Positions 17,113 through 26,512 of a stretch of DNA of 64,000 nt are shown one piece after another. The notes beneath the pieces were generated by a model. It saw only the letters and a list, made by a program, of their open reading frames with translations, did not search any database and was not told the origin of the DNA. The stretch comes from Paramicrobacterium agarici. Lineage in GTDB: Bacteria > Actinomycetota > Actinomycetes > Actinomycetales > Microbacteriaceae. The position numbers and the translations under genes are program-made. The stretch is from positions 1,674,001 through 1,738,000 of the forward strand of contig NZ_PDJE01000001.1 of NCBI RefSeq assembly GCF_002563955.1. The letters run 5' to 3'. Position 1 is the stretch's first letter. Each line of letters starts with the position of its first letter.

Positions 17113-17171
17113 CGTGCCCGCAGACGTCCGTCACCCACGGTTCCGTCGGCGGGCGCAGGTAGGCTGGTGAC

Positions 17172-18302
17172 GTGAGCGCATGGGATGACATGACGGGCCA
17201 AGCGGGGGCCGTCGACGTACTGCGCTCCGCAGCATCCGCGTCGAGTTCGTCGATGACCCATGCCTGGCTCATCACGGGGCCTCCCGGCTCTGGGCGATCC
17301 AACATCGCATACGCTTTCGCCGCGGCGCTGCTGAGCGGCGACCCCGACGGAGACCAGCAGACCATCGCCCAGGTGGAGTCGCGCACGCACCCCGACTTGT
17401 CGATTCTGAGAACCGAGAACGTCTCGTACAAGATCGAAGAGGTGCGCGCCTTCGCGACGACGTCGTACTACTCGCCCTCCGTGGGCCGCTACCGCGTCAT
17501 GGTCATCGAAGACGCCGACCGCATGACCGAGCGCACGTCGAACGTTCTGCTCAAGGCCCTCGAGGAGCCGCCCGAGCGCACGGTCTGGGTGCTCTGCGCG
17601 CCCAGCGACGCCGATATGCTTCCCACGATCCGCAGCCGCGTGCGCACACTGCGTCTGAGCCTGCCGACCGTCGACGACGTCGCCGCCCTGCTGCAGGTGC
17701 AGCTGGGGGTGGACGCCGTCACGGCAGAGCGCGCCGCGCGCCTTGCGCAGAGCCACATCGGCATGGCGAAGCGTCTCGCGACCGACGCTGATGCGCTTTC
17801 TCGACGCGAACGCACCCTGCGCACTGCCCTGGCTATGCGCACGGTCACCGACGCCGTGATGGCGGCGGCGGGCATGCTCGAGATCGCCGGAGACGACGCG
17901 AAAGCGTTCACAGCGGAGCGCGACGAGGCAGAACGCGAGAGCGTGCTTCGGTCGCTCGGCGTCGAACCGGGAAAGACCGTGCCGCCCGCGCTGCGAAGCC
18001 AGTTGAAGGCCCTTGAAGACGACCAGAAGCGGCGCGCCACTCGCAGTCTCCGCGACGGGATCGACCGCATTCTCGTCGACCTGTTGTCGCTGTACCGCGA
18101 CATCACGATGGTGCAGCTCGGCCGTGACGCGGCGATCATCAACCGAGAGTTCACTGACGATCTGCGTCGTGCCGCAGAATCCACGGATCCGGCACGTACG
18201 CTTCACACGATGGATGCGATTCAGCTGGCCAGGCGACGCATCGCCGGCAACGTGGCTCCCGCGCTCGCCCTCGAGGCGGCGCTGGTAACCGCGATCCGCT
18301 GA
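17172..18302 (+). CDS. holB: DNA polymerase III delta-prime subunit
   Basis: This 376-residue clamp-loader subunit has an AAA+ fold. The P-loop reads GPPGSGRSN, with Arg in place of the catalytic Lys, as expected for a subunit that need not hydrolyse ATP. The SRC-like motif IRSRVRTL is present. The usual four-cysteine zinc module after the P-loop is absent: the region around residues 55-75 has no cysteine. The GTG start lies 6 nt after a TAGGCT box without a Shine-Dalgarno, so the mRNA may be leaderless even though tmk is only 59 nt upstream. Confidence 0.9.
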   Translation: MSAWDDMTGQAGAVDVLRSAASASSSSMTHAWLITGPPGSGRSNIAYAFAAALLSGDPDGDQQTIAQVESRTHPDLSILRTENVSYKIEEVRAFATTSYYSPSVGRYRVMVIEDADRMTERTSNVLLKALEEPPERTVWVLCAPSDADMLPTIRSRVRTLRLSLPTVDDVAALLQVQLGVDAVTAERAARLAQSHIGMAKRLATDADALSRRERTLRTALAMRTVTDAVMAAAGMLEIAGDDAKAFTAERDEAERESVLRSLGVEPGKTVPPALRSQLKALEDDQKRRATRSLRDGIDRILVDLLSLYRDITMVQLGRDAAIINREFTDDLRRAAESTDPARTLHTMDAIQLARRRIAGNVAPALALEAALVTAIR

Positions 18303-18314
18303 AGGGGGAGGACC

Positions 18315-19877
18315 ATGAGAAAGAACCGTGCTCGTCGACTTGCGGTCGTCGCGTTCGCCGCTGCGCTTGTCGTGCCATTGAGCGGATGCTTCACGGCGTT
18401 CATTCCCCCGAACGACGGCAGTTCGTCGTCGCCCACCTCCAAGCCGCAGCCCACGACGACGGGCACAACGGCCGATGAGTTCTACGCGCAAGACATCGAG
18501 TGGTCGACGGACGCGTGCCCGTCGAACTTCGAGTGCGCCACCGTACGTGCGCCGATGAACTGGGACGAACCCGAAGCCGGCGAAATCGAACTCGCGCTCA
18601 TTCGCAGCAAGGCTCAGGGTGACGCCATCGGCTCACTACTGCTCAACCCCGGCGGTCCGGGAGGGTCAGGTTTCGATTTCGTCAAAGACAGCCTCGACTA
18701 TGCCGTCGACGCCGACCTCAGAGAGAACTTCGACATCGTCGGCTTCGACCCCCGCGGCGTCGGACGATCGACGGCCGTGAAATGCTACGAGCCCGAGCAG
18801 ATGGACGAGTATCTCTACGGGATTCCCGAGAACACCGACACGGGCAGTGAAGCCTGGATTGACGAGATGACCGAGAGCGCGACCGATTTCGGGCAGGCGT
18901 GTCTCGACAACACCGGGCCCATGCTCGAGTTCATCACGACGGTTCAAGCCGCGAAAGACCTCGATCTGCTGCGCGCCGTCCTCGGCGACGATGAGCTCTA
19001 CTACCTCGGGTACTCGTACGGAACGTTCCTCGGGGCCACCTACGCAGAGCTGTTCCCCGACAACGTCGGTCGCCTCGTGCTCGACGGCGCGATCGACCCG
19101 TCGACGAGCAACTTCGAAGTGTCGAAGGCGCAGGCCAAAGGCTTCGAGGGGGCCCTCTCGGCGTTCCTCGAAGACTGCATCGACAACAACAGCGATTGCG
19201 CCTTCTCAGGCAGCGTCGACACCGCGCGTGACACGATCGTCGACCTCATCGACTCTGTCGGAGAGTCACCTCTCAAGGGGCCCGATGGCCGCATGCTCGG
19301 ATCGAGCACGCTCATCACGGCCATCATTCTTCCCCTGTACTCGCCGGGCAACTGGGAGTACCTCAACCTCATGCTGAGTGACGTCATGAAGGGCGATGCC
19401 GCTAACGCGTTCTTCTTCGCCGACCAGTACAACGGGCGCAAAGATGACGGGACGTATGCCGACAACTCGACCGAGGCGTTCATGGCGTACAACTGCCGCG
19501 ACTACACGTACAACGCCGATCCGGAGAAGATGCGGGACGAAGCCGAAGAGATCGAGAGCGTGGCGCCGGTCTTCGGTCCGTATATGGGGTACGGCGACAT
19601 TGGCTGCGCCAACTGGCCGTTCACCGACGGGGCGGAGCGCACCGAGATCCACGCTTCCGGCGCCGACCCGATTCTCGTCGTCGGCACGACGGGCGACCCG
19701 GCCACTCCCTACGAATGGGCAGAGAACCTCGCCGAGCAGCTCGACTCCGGGCAGCTCGTCACCTACGAGGGCGAGGGGCACACGGCCTACAACAAGGGCT
19801 CCCAGTGCGTGAACGACGTCGTCGACGACTACCTCATTAACGGCACTGTTCCCGACGAAGACCCGATGTGCACGTAG
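18315..19877 (+). CDS. exported alpha/beta hydrolase, tripeptidyl-aminopeptidase type
   Basis: This 520-residue lipoprotein has a signal ending VVPLSGC (lipid Cys 25), a Ser/Thr/Pro linker, an alpha/beta hydrolase domain with oxyanion segment LLNPGGPGGSG, nucleophile elbow GYSYGTFLG, and a C-terminal TAP-like domain with the Asp of GTTGDPATPYE and the His of GEGHTAY. Such enzymes are secreted peptidases that remove tripeptides or act on peptide esters; here it would be tethered outside the membrane. Several cysteines (for example near 190, 280 and 510) may form disulfides. ATG 18315 follows GGGGGAGG. It overlaps the transporter gene by 10 nt. Confidence 0.88.
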   Translation: MRKNRARRLAVVAFAAALVVPLSGCFTAFIPPNDGSSSSPTSKPQPTTTGTTADEFYAQDIEWSTDACPSNFECATVRAPMNWDEPEAGEIELALIRSKAQGDAIGSLLLNPGGPGGSGFDFVKDSLDYAVDADLRENFDIVGFDPRGVGRSTAVKCYEPEQMDEYLYGIPENTDTGSEAWIDEMTESATDFGQACLDNTGPMLEFITTVQAAKDLDLLRAVLGDDELYYLGYSYGTFLGATYAELFPDNVGRLVLDGAIDPSTSNFEVSKAQAKGFEGALSAFLEDCIDNNSDCAFSGSVDTARDTIVDLIDSVGESPLKGPDGRMLGSSTLITAIILPLYSPGNWEYLNLMLSDVMKGDAANAFFFADQYNGRKDDGTYADNSTEAFMAYNCRDYTYNADPEKMRDEAEEIESVAPVFGPYMGYGDIGCANWPFTDGAERTEIHASGADPILVVGTTGDPATPYEWAENLAEQLDSGQLVTYEGEGHTAYNKGSQCVNDVVDDYLINGTVPDEDPMCT

Positions 19878-20785
19878 CAGGCTCGGCCGGGGCGCTCTTC
19901 GTCCTGGCAGCATCCGTGCTCTGGGGCACCACGGGAACAGCGGCGACATTCGCGCCCGGGGTCGGCCCCCTCGCCATCGGCTCGTTCGCCATGGGGGTCG
20001 GCGGGATGCTGCAGGCGGCTGTCGCGGCACGGTCACTGGCCGCGCATGCCGCTGTGCTCTGGCGCATGCGATGGACCGTTGCCATCGGAGCCGTGGCCGT
20101 CGCCACGTACCCTCTCGCGTTTTACAGCTCGATGCGCCTCGCCGGCGTTGCCGTGGGAACCATTGTCTCGATCGGCTCAGCGCCCATCGCGTCGGCAGTG
20201 ATCGAGCGCGTCGTCGACAAGACGCCACTGCGCTGGCGGTGGGGGATCGGCACCGCGATCGGGTGCGCCGGCGCCCTGCTGCTCTGTGTGACTCGTGGAG
20301 GATCGCCCGGAGATGCCCCGATGCTCGGCGTCGTGCTCGGCGTCGTGGCGGGAATCACCTACGCCGCGTATTCGTTCGCCGCCACACGTCTCATGCGAGG
20401 TGGCGCTGCTCGCGCCGCGGCGATGGGCTCGACGTTCGGTCTCGGCGGCGTGCTGCTGATCCCCGTGATGCTCGCGACGGGGGCACCGATTCTTGATTCG
20501 CCAGGCACCCTCGCGGTGTCGGCGTACATGGCCCTCATTCCGATGTTCGCGGGATATGTGCTGTTCGGCGCGGGGTTGTGGCGCGTCACGTCGAGCACGG
20601 CGACGACCCTGTCTCTCGCCGAGCCCGTCGTTGCCGCGATCCTCGCCGTGCTGATTGTCGGCGAGTCGCTGCCGGCGCTCGGCTGGGTGGGGATGGCGTT
20701 GATTGGCGTCAGCATCCTCGTGCTGGTGATGCCCGCCCGCGTTGCGCGATCCGCGGCGCACGATCTGGAGCGTGCGTGGTCATGA
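19868..20785 (+). CDS. EamA/DMT-superfamily transporter
   Basis: This 305-residue membrane protein has ten predicted helices in two EamA repeats. The first repeat begins LFVLAASVLWGTTGTAATFA and the second ends LAEPVVAAILAVLIVGESLP, both hallmark DMT patterns. Members export amino acids or other metabolites; the substrate is not visible. The GTG start overlaps the end of the TAP-like hydrolase gene by 10 nt. Peptidase plus exporter could mean peptide or amino acid handling, but that is inference. Confidence 0.88.
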   Translation: MHVAGSAGALFVLAASVLWGTTGTAATFAPGVGPLAIGSFAMGVGGMLQAAVAARSLAAHAAVLWRMRWTVAIGAVAVATYPLAFYSSMRLAGVAVGTIVSIGSAPIASAVIERVVDKTPLRWRWGIGTAIGCAGALLLCVTRGGSPGDAPMLGVVLGVVAGITYAAYSFAATRLMRGGAARAAAMGSTFGLGGVLLIPVMLATGAPILDSPGTLAVSAYMALIPMFAGYVLFGAGLWRVTSSTATTLSLAEPVVAAILAVLIVGESLPALGWVGMALIGVSILVLVMPARVARSAAHDLERAWS

Positions 20786-20843
20786 GCGCCCTCAAGAACG
20801 TGTAATATGGTTCGCTGTGCGCGCACGTTGATGGTGTGCCCAC

Positions 20844-20916
20844 GCCGCCTTAGCTCAGTCGGCAGAGCGATTCACTCGTAATGAATAGGTCGTCGGTTCG
20901 ATTCCGACAGGCGGCT
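20844..20916 (+). tRNA. tRNA-Thr(CGT)
   Basis: The 73-nt cloverleaf has acceptor stem GCCGCCT/AGGCGGC, D-arm GCTC/GAGC, anticodon stem ATTCA/TGAAT with loop CTCGTAA (anticodon CGT), T-stem GTCGG/CCGAC with TTCGATT, and discriminator T. CCA is not encoded. A TAATAT -10-like box lies about 40 nt upstream and a strong terminator follows. Confidence 0.96.
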
Positions 20917-20922
20917 CCGAAA

Positions 20923-20960
20923 AAGACCCCGGCGAACAGCACATGTTCGCCGGGGTCTTT
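20923..20960 (+). terminator. rho-independent terminator of tRNA-Thr
   Basis: The arms 20923-20937 and 20945-20959 pair perfectly (15 bp, GC-rich) around AGCACAT, and the 3' arm ends in TTT. Confidence 0.9.
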
Positions 20961-21054
20961 CGCATGTCAGCCCACTGGTGGCGTCAGCGCGGCGACGGCC
21001 GCAGCGAGTGCGGCGCGCTCGTGAGATGACCGACGCGCTCGATACGATGGGGCG

Positions 21055-21972
21055 ATGACGTCATCGCAGACATGGAATCCGACGGGCCAGCAGTTCACGC
21101 TCACCGGTGCACGCGACAGTCTTACGGTCACCGAGGTCGGCGCGACACTGCGCGAGCTTGTGCTCAACGGCACGCAGGTGCTCGAGACCTTCGCCGAAGA
21201 TGCTCTGCCGCTCTCGGCGCAGGGCAATGTTCTCGTACCCTGGCCGAACCGGGTGCGCGACGGAAAGTGGACGCTTGACGGAACGACGCAGCAACTCGAT
21301 ATCACCGAACCGAAGTTCGGTAACGCGAGCCACGGCCTGCTGCGCACACAGCCGTATGCGCTCGTGGAGCAGGATGCTGCCAGCATCACGCTCGCTGCAG
21401 ACATCCACCCGCAGCGCGGCTATCCGTTCAGCCTTGAAACCTCGATTCGCTACGCCCTCACGGGTGGCGGCCTCGAGGTGACGCACTCGATCGCGAATCG
21501 CGGCACGAGACGTGCGCCCGTCGGCATCGGCACCCACGGCTACTACCGCATCGGCGATGTCGACACCGACGACCTCACGGCGACGAGCACCGGAACGACC
21601 GTCATCGACGTCGATGATCGCATGAACCCGACCGGGGTTTCTGGCGTTCCACCCGAGAAAGATCTGCGGGCCGGGCGGGCGGTTCGAGAACTCAACGTCG
21701 ACACCGCCTACACGGGACTTGCGCTGAACGAAGGCCGATACGAGCATTCGCTGACAGCATCCGACGGCCGAGCACTCACCGTGTGGGGTGACGAGCAGTT
21801 CGGCTACGTGCAGTTCTACACCTCGGATCGCATTCGGTCGGACGGCACGCGCTCGCTCGCCATCGAGCCCATGACCATGCCGGCGAACGCGTTCAACTCC
21901 GGCGAGGGCCTGCGCTGGATTGAACCGGGCGAGACGTGGACGGCGCGCTGGGGCGTCACGTTCTCGGGCTGA
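21055..21972 (+). CDS. aldose 1-epimerase family protein
   Basis: This 305-residue beta-sandwich protein has the motifs of the GalM superfamily: NVLVPWPNRVRDG, catalytic His in FGNASHGLLRT near 97, second His in GIGTHGYYRIG near 160, and the catalytic Glu region LAIEPMTMPANAFN near 270. It would interconvert sugar anomers, though several superfamily branches act on sugar phosphates, so the exact substrate is open. A TACGAT box ends 6 nt before the ATG (leaderless type). The Gfo/Idh/MocA gene follows after 27 nt, suggesting a small sugar-related group. Confidence 0.87.
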   Translation: MTSSQTWNPTGQQFTLTGARDSLTVTEVGATLRELVLNGTQVLETFAEDALPLSAQGNVLVPWPNRVRDGKWTLDGTTQQLDITEPKFGNASHGLLRTQPYALVEQDAASITLAADIHPQRGYPFSLETSIRYALTGGGLEVTHSIANRGTRRAPVGIGTHGYYRIGDVDTDDLTATSTGTTVIDVDDRMNPTGVSGVPPEKDLRAGRAVRELNVDTAYTGLALNEGRYEHSLTASDGRALTVWGDEQFGYVQFYTSDRIRSDGTRSLAIEPMTMPANAFNSGEGLRWIEPGETWTARWGVTFSG

Positions 21973-21999
21973 GCGCCCACTGCACATAAGCTGGGAGCC

Positions 22000-22992
22000 A
22001 TGACGACACCGCACGCACTGCGCTGGGGCATTCTTGCGCCCGGGGGAATCGCCCGCACCTTCACGAAAGACCTGCAGCTGAACGGCTTCGCGGTTACCGC
22101 CGTCGGCTCGCGTTCGCTTGAGCGGTCGCGCGCATTCGCGGAGGAGTTCGGCATCGAGCGCGCGCACGGCAGCTATGAAGAACTCGTCGCAGACCCCGAG
22201 GTCGACGTCGTCTATGTCGCCTCGCCACACAGCCTGCACGCTGCACAGGCAACGCTCGCGCTCGAGGCCGGAAAGCACGTACTCGTCGAGAAGGCGTTCA
22301 CCGTTACCGAAGACGAGGCACGTGCGCTCGTCGACCTGGCTGCCAAACGCGGGCTCGTCGTGCTCGAAGCGATGTGGACGCGCTACCTTCCGCACATGCG
22401 CCGTGTGCGGGAGATCATCGCCGACGCAACGCTGGGCGAGATCGTCGCGGTGACAGCCGATCACACGCAGAACATCACGGTCGGACCCGAGCATCGCATG
22501 ATGGACCCGCACCTCGGCGGGGGAGCGCTGCTCGACCTCGGCATCTACCCCATCTCGTTCGTCGTCGACGTGCTCGGACTGCCCGATCGCCTCACGGCCA
22601 CGGCGCAGCTCACAGATACGGGTGTCGACGCGCAGGTATCCGCCGTCTTCAGCTACAGCTCTGGCGCCATGGCGACGACGTTCAGCTCCCTGCGCGGGGC
22701 TGGCCCGAACCAGGCGAGCATCATCGGCACCGACGCGCGCATCGACATCGACCGCGTCTGGTACACAGCAACGTCGTTCAGAACCACGACGACCGCCGGC
22801 GACGTTCTCGAGGAGTTTACGAGCGAGGTGAACGGCAGGGGAATGCACTACCAGGCACTTGAACTCGAGCGTCTCGTCGCGGCGGGCGACCTCGCTGGCA
22901 GCATCCTCCCGCCCCGCGAATCCGCCGACATCATGGGCCTTCTCGACGAGGTGCGCCGTCAGATCGGCGTCGTCTATCCGAGCGAGTTCTGA
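22000..22992 (+). CDS. Gfo/Idh/MocA-family oxidoreductase
   Basis: This 330-residue NAD(P)-dependent dehydrogenase has an N-terminal Rossmann domain (GILAPGGIARTF, 6-17), the family motif VYVASPHSLH near 70, EKAFTV near 94 (the usual EKP with Ala in place of Pro) and a C-terminal beta-sheet domain containing GGGALLDLGIYPISF near 174. Substrates of the family are sugars, inositols or dihydrodiols; none can be fixed here. TAAGCT lies 7 nt before the ATG; GGGAG there could also act as a Shine-Dalgarno. Confidence 0.87.
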   Translation: MTTPHALRWGILAPGGIARTFTKDLQLNGFAVTAVGSRSLERSRAFAEEFGIERAHGSYEELVADPEVDVVYVASPHSLHAAQATLALEAGKHVLVEKAFTVTEDEARALVDLAAKRGLVVLEAMWTRYLPHMRRVREIIADATLGEIVAVTADHTQNITVGPEHRMMDPHLGGGALLDLGIYPISFVVDVLGLPDRLTATAQLTDTGVDAQVSAVFSYSSGAMATTFSSLRGAGPNQASIIGTDARIDIDRVWYTATSFRTTTTAGDVLEEFTSEVNGRGMHYQALELERLVAAGDLAGSILPPRESADIMGLLDEVRRQIGVVYPSEF

Positions 22993-23017
22993 GCCTCCAC
23001 CCGCTAAAATCGAGCAC

Positions 23018-24424
23018 GTGTCTCGCCCTGCTCGCACTTCGTCGCGTCGGCGCGCCTTCTGGGCCGTCGGCGCAATCGTCGGTGTGCTGCTGGCGGGAGG
23101 CTCCGTCACAGCAGGTGCGGTGCTCGAGAGCCCGTTCGCCGTTGCCGCGACACCCAGCGCCACGCCGACTCCGAGCGCAACCCCCGACCCTCGTGCGCTC
23201 GCGGAGGACCCGGTTCCGGCAAGTGGAATCCGAGAGTGCTCGGTCGCTGACGCGGCATCCGACCCGCTCCTGCACACGCTCCAGGCTCGCGTGGTCAATG
23301 CCGAAACAGGAGAGCTGCTCTACGACCGCAACTCCACGCATCCCGCGGCGACCGCGAGCAACCTCAAACTGATCACCGCCGCCGCGGCGCTCCAGACCTT
23401 TGGTCCCGACTACCGCATCTCGACGCCCGTCGTCGCCGGAGTCGAGGCCGGAACCGTCGTGCTCGTCGGTCAGGGCGATATGACGCTCACGCGGCTTCCA
23501 ACGGGGCAAGAGTCGGTGTATCCGGGGGCTGCGCACCTTGACGCCCTGGCCGAGGCGACAAAGACAGCATGGGCGGATGCCGGTCACACCGAGCCCATCA
23601 CCCGCATTCTGCTCGACAGCACGGCCTTCACCGGCGAGACCTGGCTGCCGAGCTGGGACACCAAGGGAATGCGCGAGGGCTACCAGTCGCACGTGACCGC
23701 GTTGCAGGTCGACGCTGATCGGCTCTACCCGGAATACGAGTACTCCGCCCGCGGAAGCGACCCTGTCACGCGTGCGGGCAACGCGTTCGCCTCGTACTTT
23801 CCGGGAGCTGCCGTCGAGACAGGCACCGCGCCCGCGGGCGGCACGCAGCTGGCGAGCGTCGAGTCCCCGCCCATGAGCGCGCTCGTCGAGTACATGCTGC
23901 TCTACAGCGACAACATGATCGCCGAGTCGCTTGCTCGGCTCGTCGCCATTGAGCAGGGAGCGGGCAGCTCGTTCGCTGCGCTCGCCGAGGGCATCCCGGC
24001 TGCGCTCGACCCCCTCGGCATTGATACGAGCGCGCTCACCATCGTCGACGGGTCGGGACTGAGCGCGCTGAACGCGGTGCCGAACAGCTACTTCACGAAA
24101 CTGCTGCGTGGCATTCAGAGCGGTGACATCGACATGCCCTCCGTGCTGGCCGGCCTGCCCGTCGCAGGCGAGACCGGGACGCTCCGCTACGACAGCCGGT
24201 TCTCTGGCGATGCCGAGGCAGCAGCCGGTCACGTGCGGGCGAAGACGGGGTGGATCCAGACGGCGTATACGCTGTCGGGCGTGATCGATGCTGAAGACGG
24301 CACAACGCTCATCTTCTCGATCTACGCGCTCGGGGAGGAGCCGCTGCCGAACACGACGGCGCACGCGGTAGATATGCTGACCACAGCCTTCTATCGTTGC
24401 GGCAACGACCTATCGAATCTATGA
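23018..24424 (+). CDS. dacB: D-alanyl-D-alanine carboxypeptidase, PBP4/DacB type
   Basis: This 468-residue serine peptidase (S13) has an N-terminal membrane segment (about 13-35), a Pro/Thr/Ser linker, SxxK in ATASNLKLIT, SxN as YSDNMIAES and the KTG box in RAKTGWIQ. It trims or opens peptidoglycan cross-links outside the membrane. The GTG at 23018 is chosen over an upstream reading that would start inside the oxidoreductase gene: TAAAAT ends 7 nt before the GTG, a leaderless arrangement. The nicotinamidase gene follows after 17 nt. Confidence 0.9.
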   Translation: MSRPARTSSRRRAFWAVGAIVGVLLAGGSVTAGAVLESPFAVAATPSATPTPSATPDPRALAEDPVPASGIRECSVADAASDPLLHTLQARVVNAETGELLYDRNSTHPAATASNLKLITAAAALQTFGPDYRISTPVVAGVEAGTVVLVGQGDMTLTRLPTGQESVYPGAAHLDALAEATKTAWADAGHTEPITRILLDSTAFTGETWLPSWDTKGMREGYQSHVTALQVDADRLYPEYEYSARGSDPVTRAGNAFASYFPGAAVETGTAPAGGTQLASVESPPMSALVEYMLLYSDNMIAESLARLVAIEQGAGSSFAALAEGIPAALDPLGIDTSALTIVDGSGLSALNAVPNSYFTKLLRGIQSGDIDMPSVLAGLPVAGETGTLRYDSRFSGDAEAAAGHVRAKTGWIQTAYTLSGVIDAEDGTTLIFSIYALGEEPLPNTTAHAVDMLTTAFYRCGNDLSNL

Positions 24425-24441
24425 CCTGAGGTGGAGGACCT

Positions 24442-25041
24442 GTGACGCGCGCACTGCTGATCGTCGATGTTCAGAACGATTTCACGGAAGGTGGCGCGCT
24501 CGGCGTGTTCGGCGGCGCCGACGTGGCCCGCAACGTCACGCGGTGGCTGAACCTCGCGGCGAAGCGCTACGGTACCGTCGTTGCCTCGCGGGACTGGCAC
24601 AACGCAGCCGATGACAATGGCGGCCACTTCGCGTCCGACGGCGATGCTCCTGATTACGTCTCGACGTGGCCCGTGCACTGCGTCGCTGACACGCCGGGAG
24701 CGGAGTATCACCCGGCGTTCGACACGGCCCGCGTCTCGACGCATGTTCGCAAGGGGCAGGGCGTTCCCGCGTACTCGGCGTTTGAAGGCACGACCGACGA
24801 CGGCCGAACCCTGCTCGAGACTCTCAGCGAGGCGGGAGTCACAGAGATCGACGCCGTCGGGATCGCGACAGACCACTGCGTTCGGGCATCAGTTCTCGAC
24901 GCCGTCGATGCGGGAATGCACGTCACGGTGCTGACCGACCTCATCGCGGGAGTCGCAGCGGAGTCAAGCGAGGCGGCCCTTGCAGAGATGGCGGTACACG
25001 GCGTCACGCTCGCCAAATCGAGTGAGGTCCCGACCGAGTAG
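24442..25041 (+). CDS. pncA: nicotinamidase
   Basis: This 199-residue isochorismatase-fold amidase converts nicotinamide to nicotinate in NAD salvage. The triad is visible: Asp in LIVDVQNDF (residue 9), Lys in HVRKGQG (near 107) and Cys in GIATDHCVRAS (near 150). Metal ligands fit DWHNAADDNGGHF (Asp, His, His). GTG 24442 has a good Shine-Dalgarno (GGTGGAGG). The stop is 3 nt from that of convergent ramB. Confidence 0.92.
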   Translation: MTRALLIVDVQNDFTEGGALGVFGGADVARNVTRWLNLAAKRYGTVVASRDWHNAADDNGGHFASDGDAPDYVSTWPVHCVADTPGAEYHPAFDTARVSTHVRKGQGVPAYSAFEGTTDDGRTLLETLSEAGVTEIDAVGIATDHCVRASVLDAVDAGMHVTVLTDLIAGVAAESSEAALAEMAVHGVTLAKSSEVPTE

Positions 25042-25044
25042 CAG

Positions 25045-26487
25045 TCACTCGGTCGCAGCGTGACGATCGAGAAAGTCGTACACCTCGTTGTCGTCGACGC
25101 CGGGGAACCGACCCGAAGGAAGCGGCGCGAGCACCTGCGTGTGGAGTCGGGCGCTTGGCCATGACTTGTCGCGCCATTTGCCTGCGAGCTCGTCTGACGG
25201 GCGCTGACAGCACGACTCATCGGGGCAGCGCGACTCGGCCCTGCGGTGTGTTTCGCGGCCGCGGAACCACTTCGCCTCATCGAATGGGACGCCGACCGAG
25301 ATCGAGTATTCACCAGCATCCGTGGTGCCCGTCTGCGTCGAGCACCAGAAGGTTCCCTCCGGGGTGTCGGTGAACTGGTACTGCTCTGTCGTGCGATTGC
25401 GTCGCGCGAACGCCGAGCGGGCGCTCCATTTGCGGCACACGCGCTGCCCCTCGATCGATCCCGTGACATCGCTCGGCAGCGGAATGCCGTCGTTCTCGTA
25501 GCCCTTCTGCAGCATCCCCTCGTCTGTCACGCGAAGGAAGTGCAGCCTCATGTCGAGCTGCGATGTCGCGAGGTTGGTCAAGCGCAGTCCGGCAGCCTCG
25601 TGGGTGACCCCGAAGGCATCGCGAAAGTCCTCGACGGCAAGATTTCGGTTCTTCTTCGCGTCGCGCAGAAAGGCCACGGCGCGGGTCTGCGGAATGAGGC
25701 AGCACGCGGCGAAGTAGTTGATCTCGAGACGCTGCTCAAGAAACTGCGCGTAGCTCGTGGGAACCGTGTGACCGAGAATCCGATGCGCCATCGCCTGCAG
25801 CGCCATCGACCGCAGCCCGTGGCCACCGGGAATGGATGCTGGTGGCAGATAGATGCGCCCGTTCTCGAGATCCGTGATCGAACGCGCGGAATTGGGAAGA
25901 TCGTTGACGTAGAGCAGCTCGAATCCCAGCTGCTCGGCCATGATGCCGACGGTGCGGTGCGTGAGTGCACCGGTCGCATGCCCGGCGGCCGTGACGCGCT
26001 CCTCGGCAACCTTCTCGATCTCGGGGAGGTAGTTGTCGCGCGCACGCATGCGCGCACGCAGTTCGGTATTCGCTCGCCGCGCTTCTTCTGGCGTCGCAAT
26101 GGCCTCGCTCGCACGGCGCTGCAGCTCACGGTGCATGCCCACGAGCGATTCAAGCGTCTCGTCACTCATGCCCCGATTGGGCTTCACGGCAGGGAGGCCG
26201 AGCGTCGAATACAGCGGGCCGGCCTGGGCCTCGAGCAGCTCGAGTTCCAGCGCCGCACGATGCGAAGGCGGCTCGCGCGTGAGCAGGTCGGTCAGCGGCA
26301 CGTGCACGGCGTCAGCTATGGCGGTGAGCAAGGACAGCTTGGGCTCGCGCTTGCCGTTCTCGATGAGCGAGAGCTGACTGCCCGTGACGTTGACCGCTGC
26401 GCCCAACGCATCGAGGGTGAGTCCGGCCCTGGTTCGGAAATGGCGCACGCGGTGCCCGAGGGTTGCCAGATCGCTCGACGTCGTCAT
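25045..26487 (-). CDS. ramB: RamB-type XRE regulator of acetate/short-chain acid metabolism
   Basis: This 480-residue regulator has an XRE helix-turn-helix (residues 10-65: LTLDALGAAVNVTGSQLS), an ImmA/IrrE-like domain near 160-290 with a degenerate metal motif (AHRILGH), and a C-terminal short-chain-acyl-type domain with a cysteine-rich segment CPDESCC. The architecture matches RamB of Corynebacterium and related regulators, which control acs/ack-pta, glyoxylate-cycle and propionate genes. It is divergent from pckG. A TACAAT box on the minus strand at 26511 may serve its promoter. A role over acs and pckG in this organism is inference. Confidence 0.85.
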   Translation of the reverse strand: MTTSSDLATLGHRVRHFRTRAGLTLDALGAAVNVTGSQLSLIENGKREPKLSLLTAIADAVHVPLTDLLTREPPSHRAALELELLEAQAGPLYSTLGLPAVKPNRGMSDETLESLVGMHRELQRRASEAIATPEEARRANTELRARMRARDNYLPEIEKVAEERVTAAGHATGALTHRTVGIMAEQLGFELLYVNDLPNSARSITDLENGRIYLPPASIPGGHGLRSMALQAMAHRILGHTVPTSYAQFLEQRLEINYFAACCLIPQTRAVAFLRDAKKNRNLAVEDFRDAFGVTHEAAGLRLTNLATSQLDMRLHFLRVTDEGMLQKGYENDGIPLPSDVTGSIEGQRVCRKWSARSAFARRNRTTEQYQFTDTPEGTFWCSTQTGTTDAGEYSISVGVPFDEAKWFRGRETHRRAESRCPDESCCQRPSDELAGKWRDKSWPSARLHTQVLAPLPSGRFPGVDDNEVYDFLDRHAATE

Positions 26488-26493
26488 GATTCA

Positions 26494-26512
26494 ACAATAA
26501 CGTAAAAATTGT
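26494..26512. promoter_or_regulatory. ramB-pckG divergent region: inverted repeat
   Basis: ACAAT (26494-26498) and ATTGT (26508-26512) are inverted around an AT-rich core. Further in, GCAAA occurs twice at 26545-26549 and 26557-26561, 12 nt apart, facing pckG; RamB sites in Corynebacterium are rich in GCAAA. Control of pckG by RamB here is plausible but unproven. Confidence 0.35.

Noticed and set aside
21061..23298. Long minus-strand open frame of 745 codons opposite galM and the oxidoreductase
   Set aside because: High GC gives long antisense frames. It has no start signal and no family match, and both plus-strand genes are clear.
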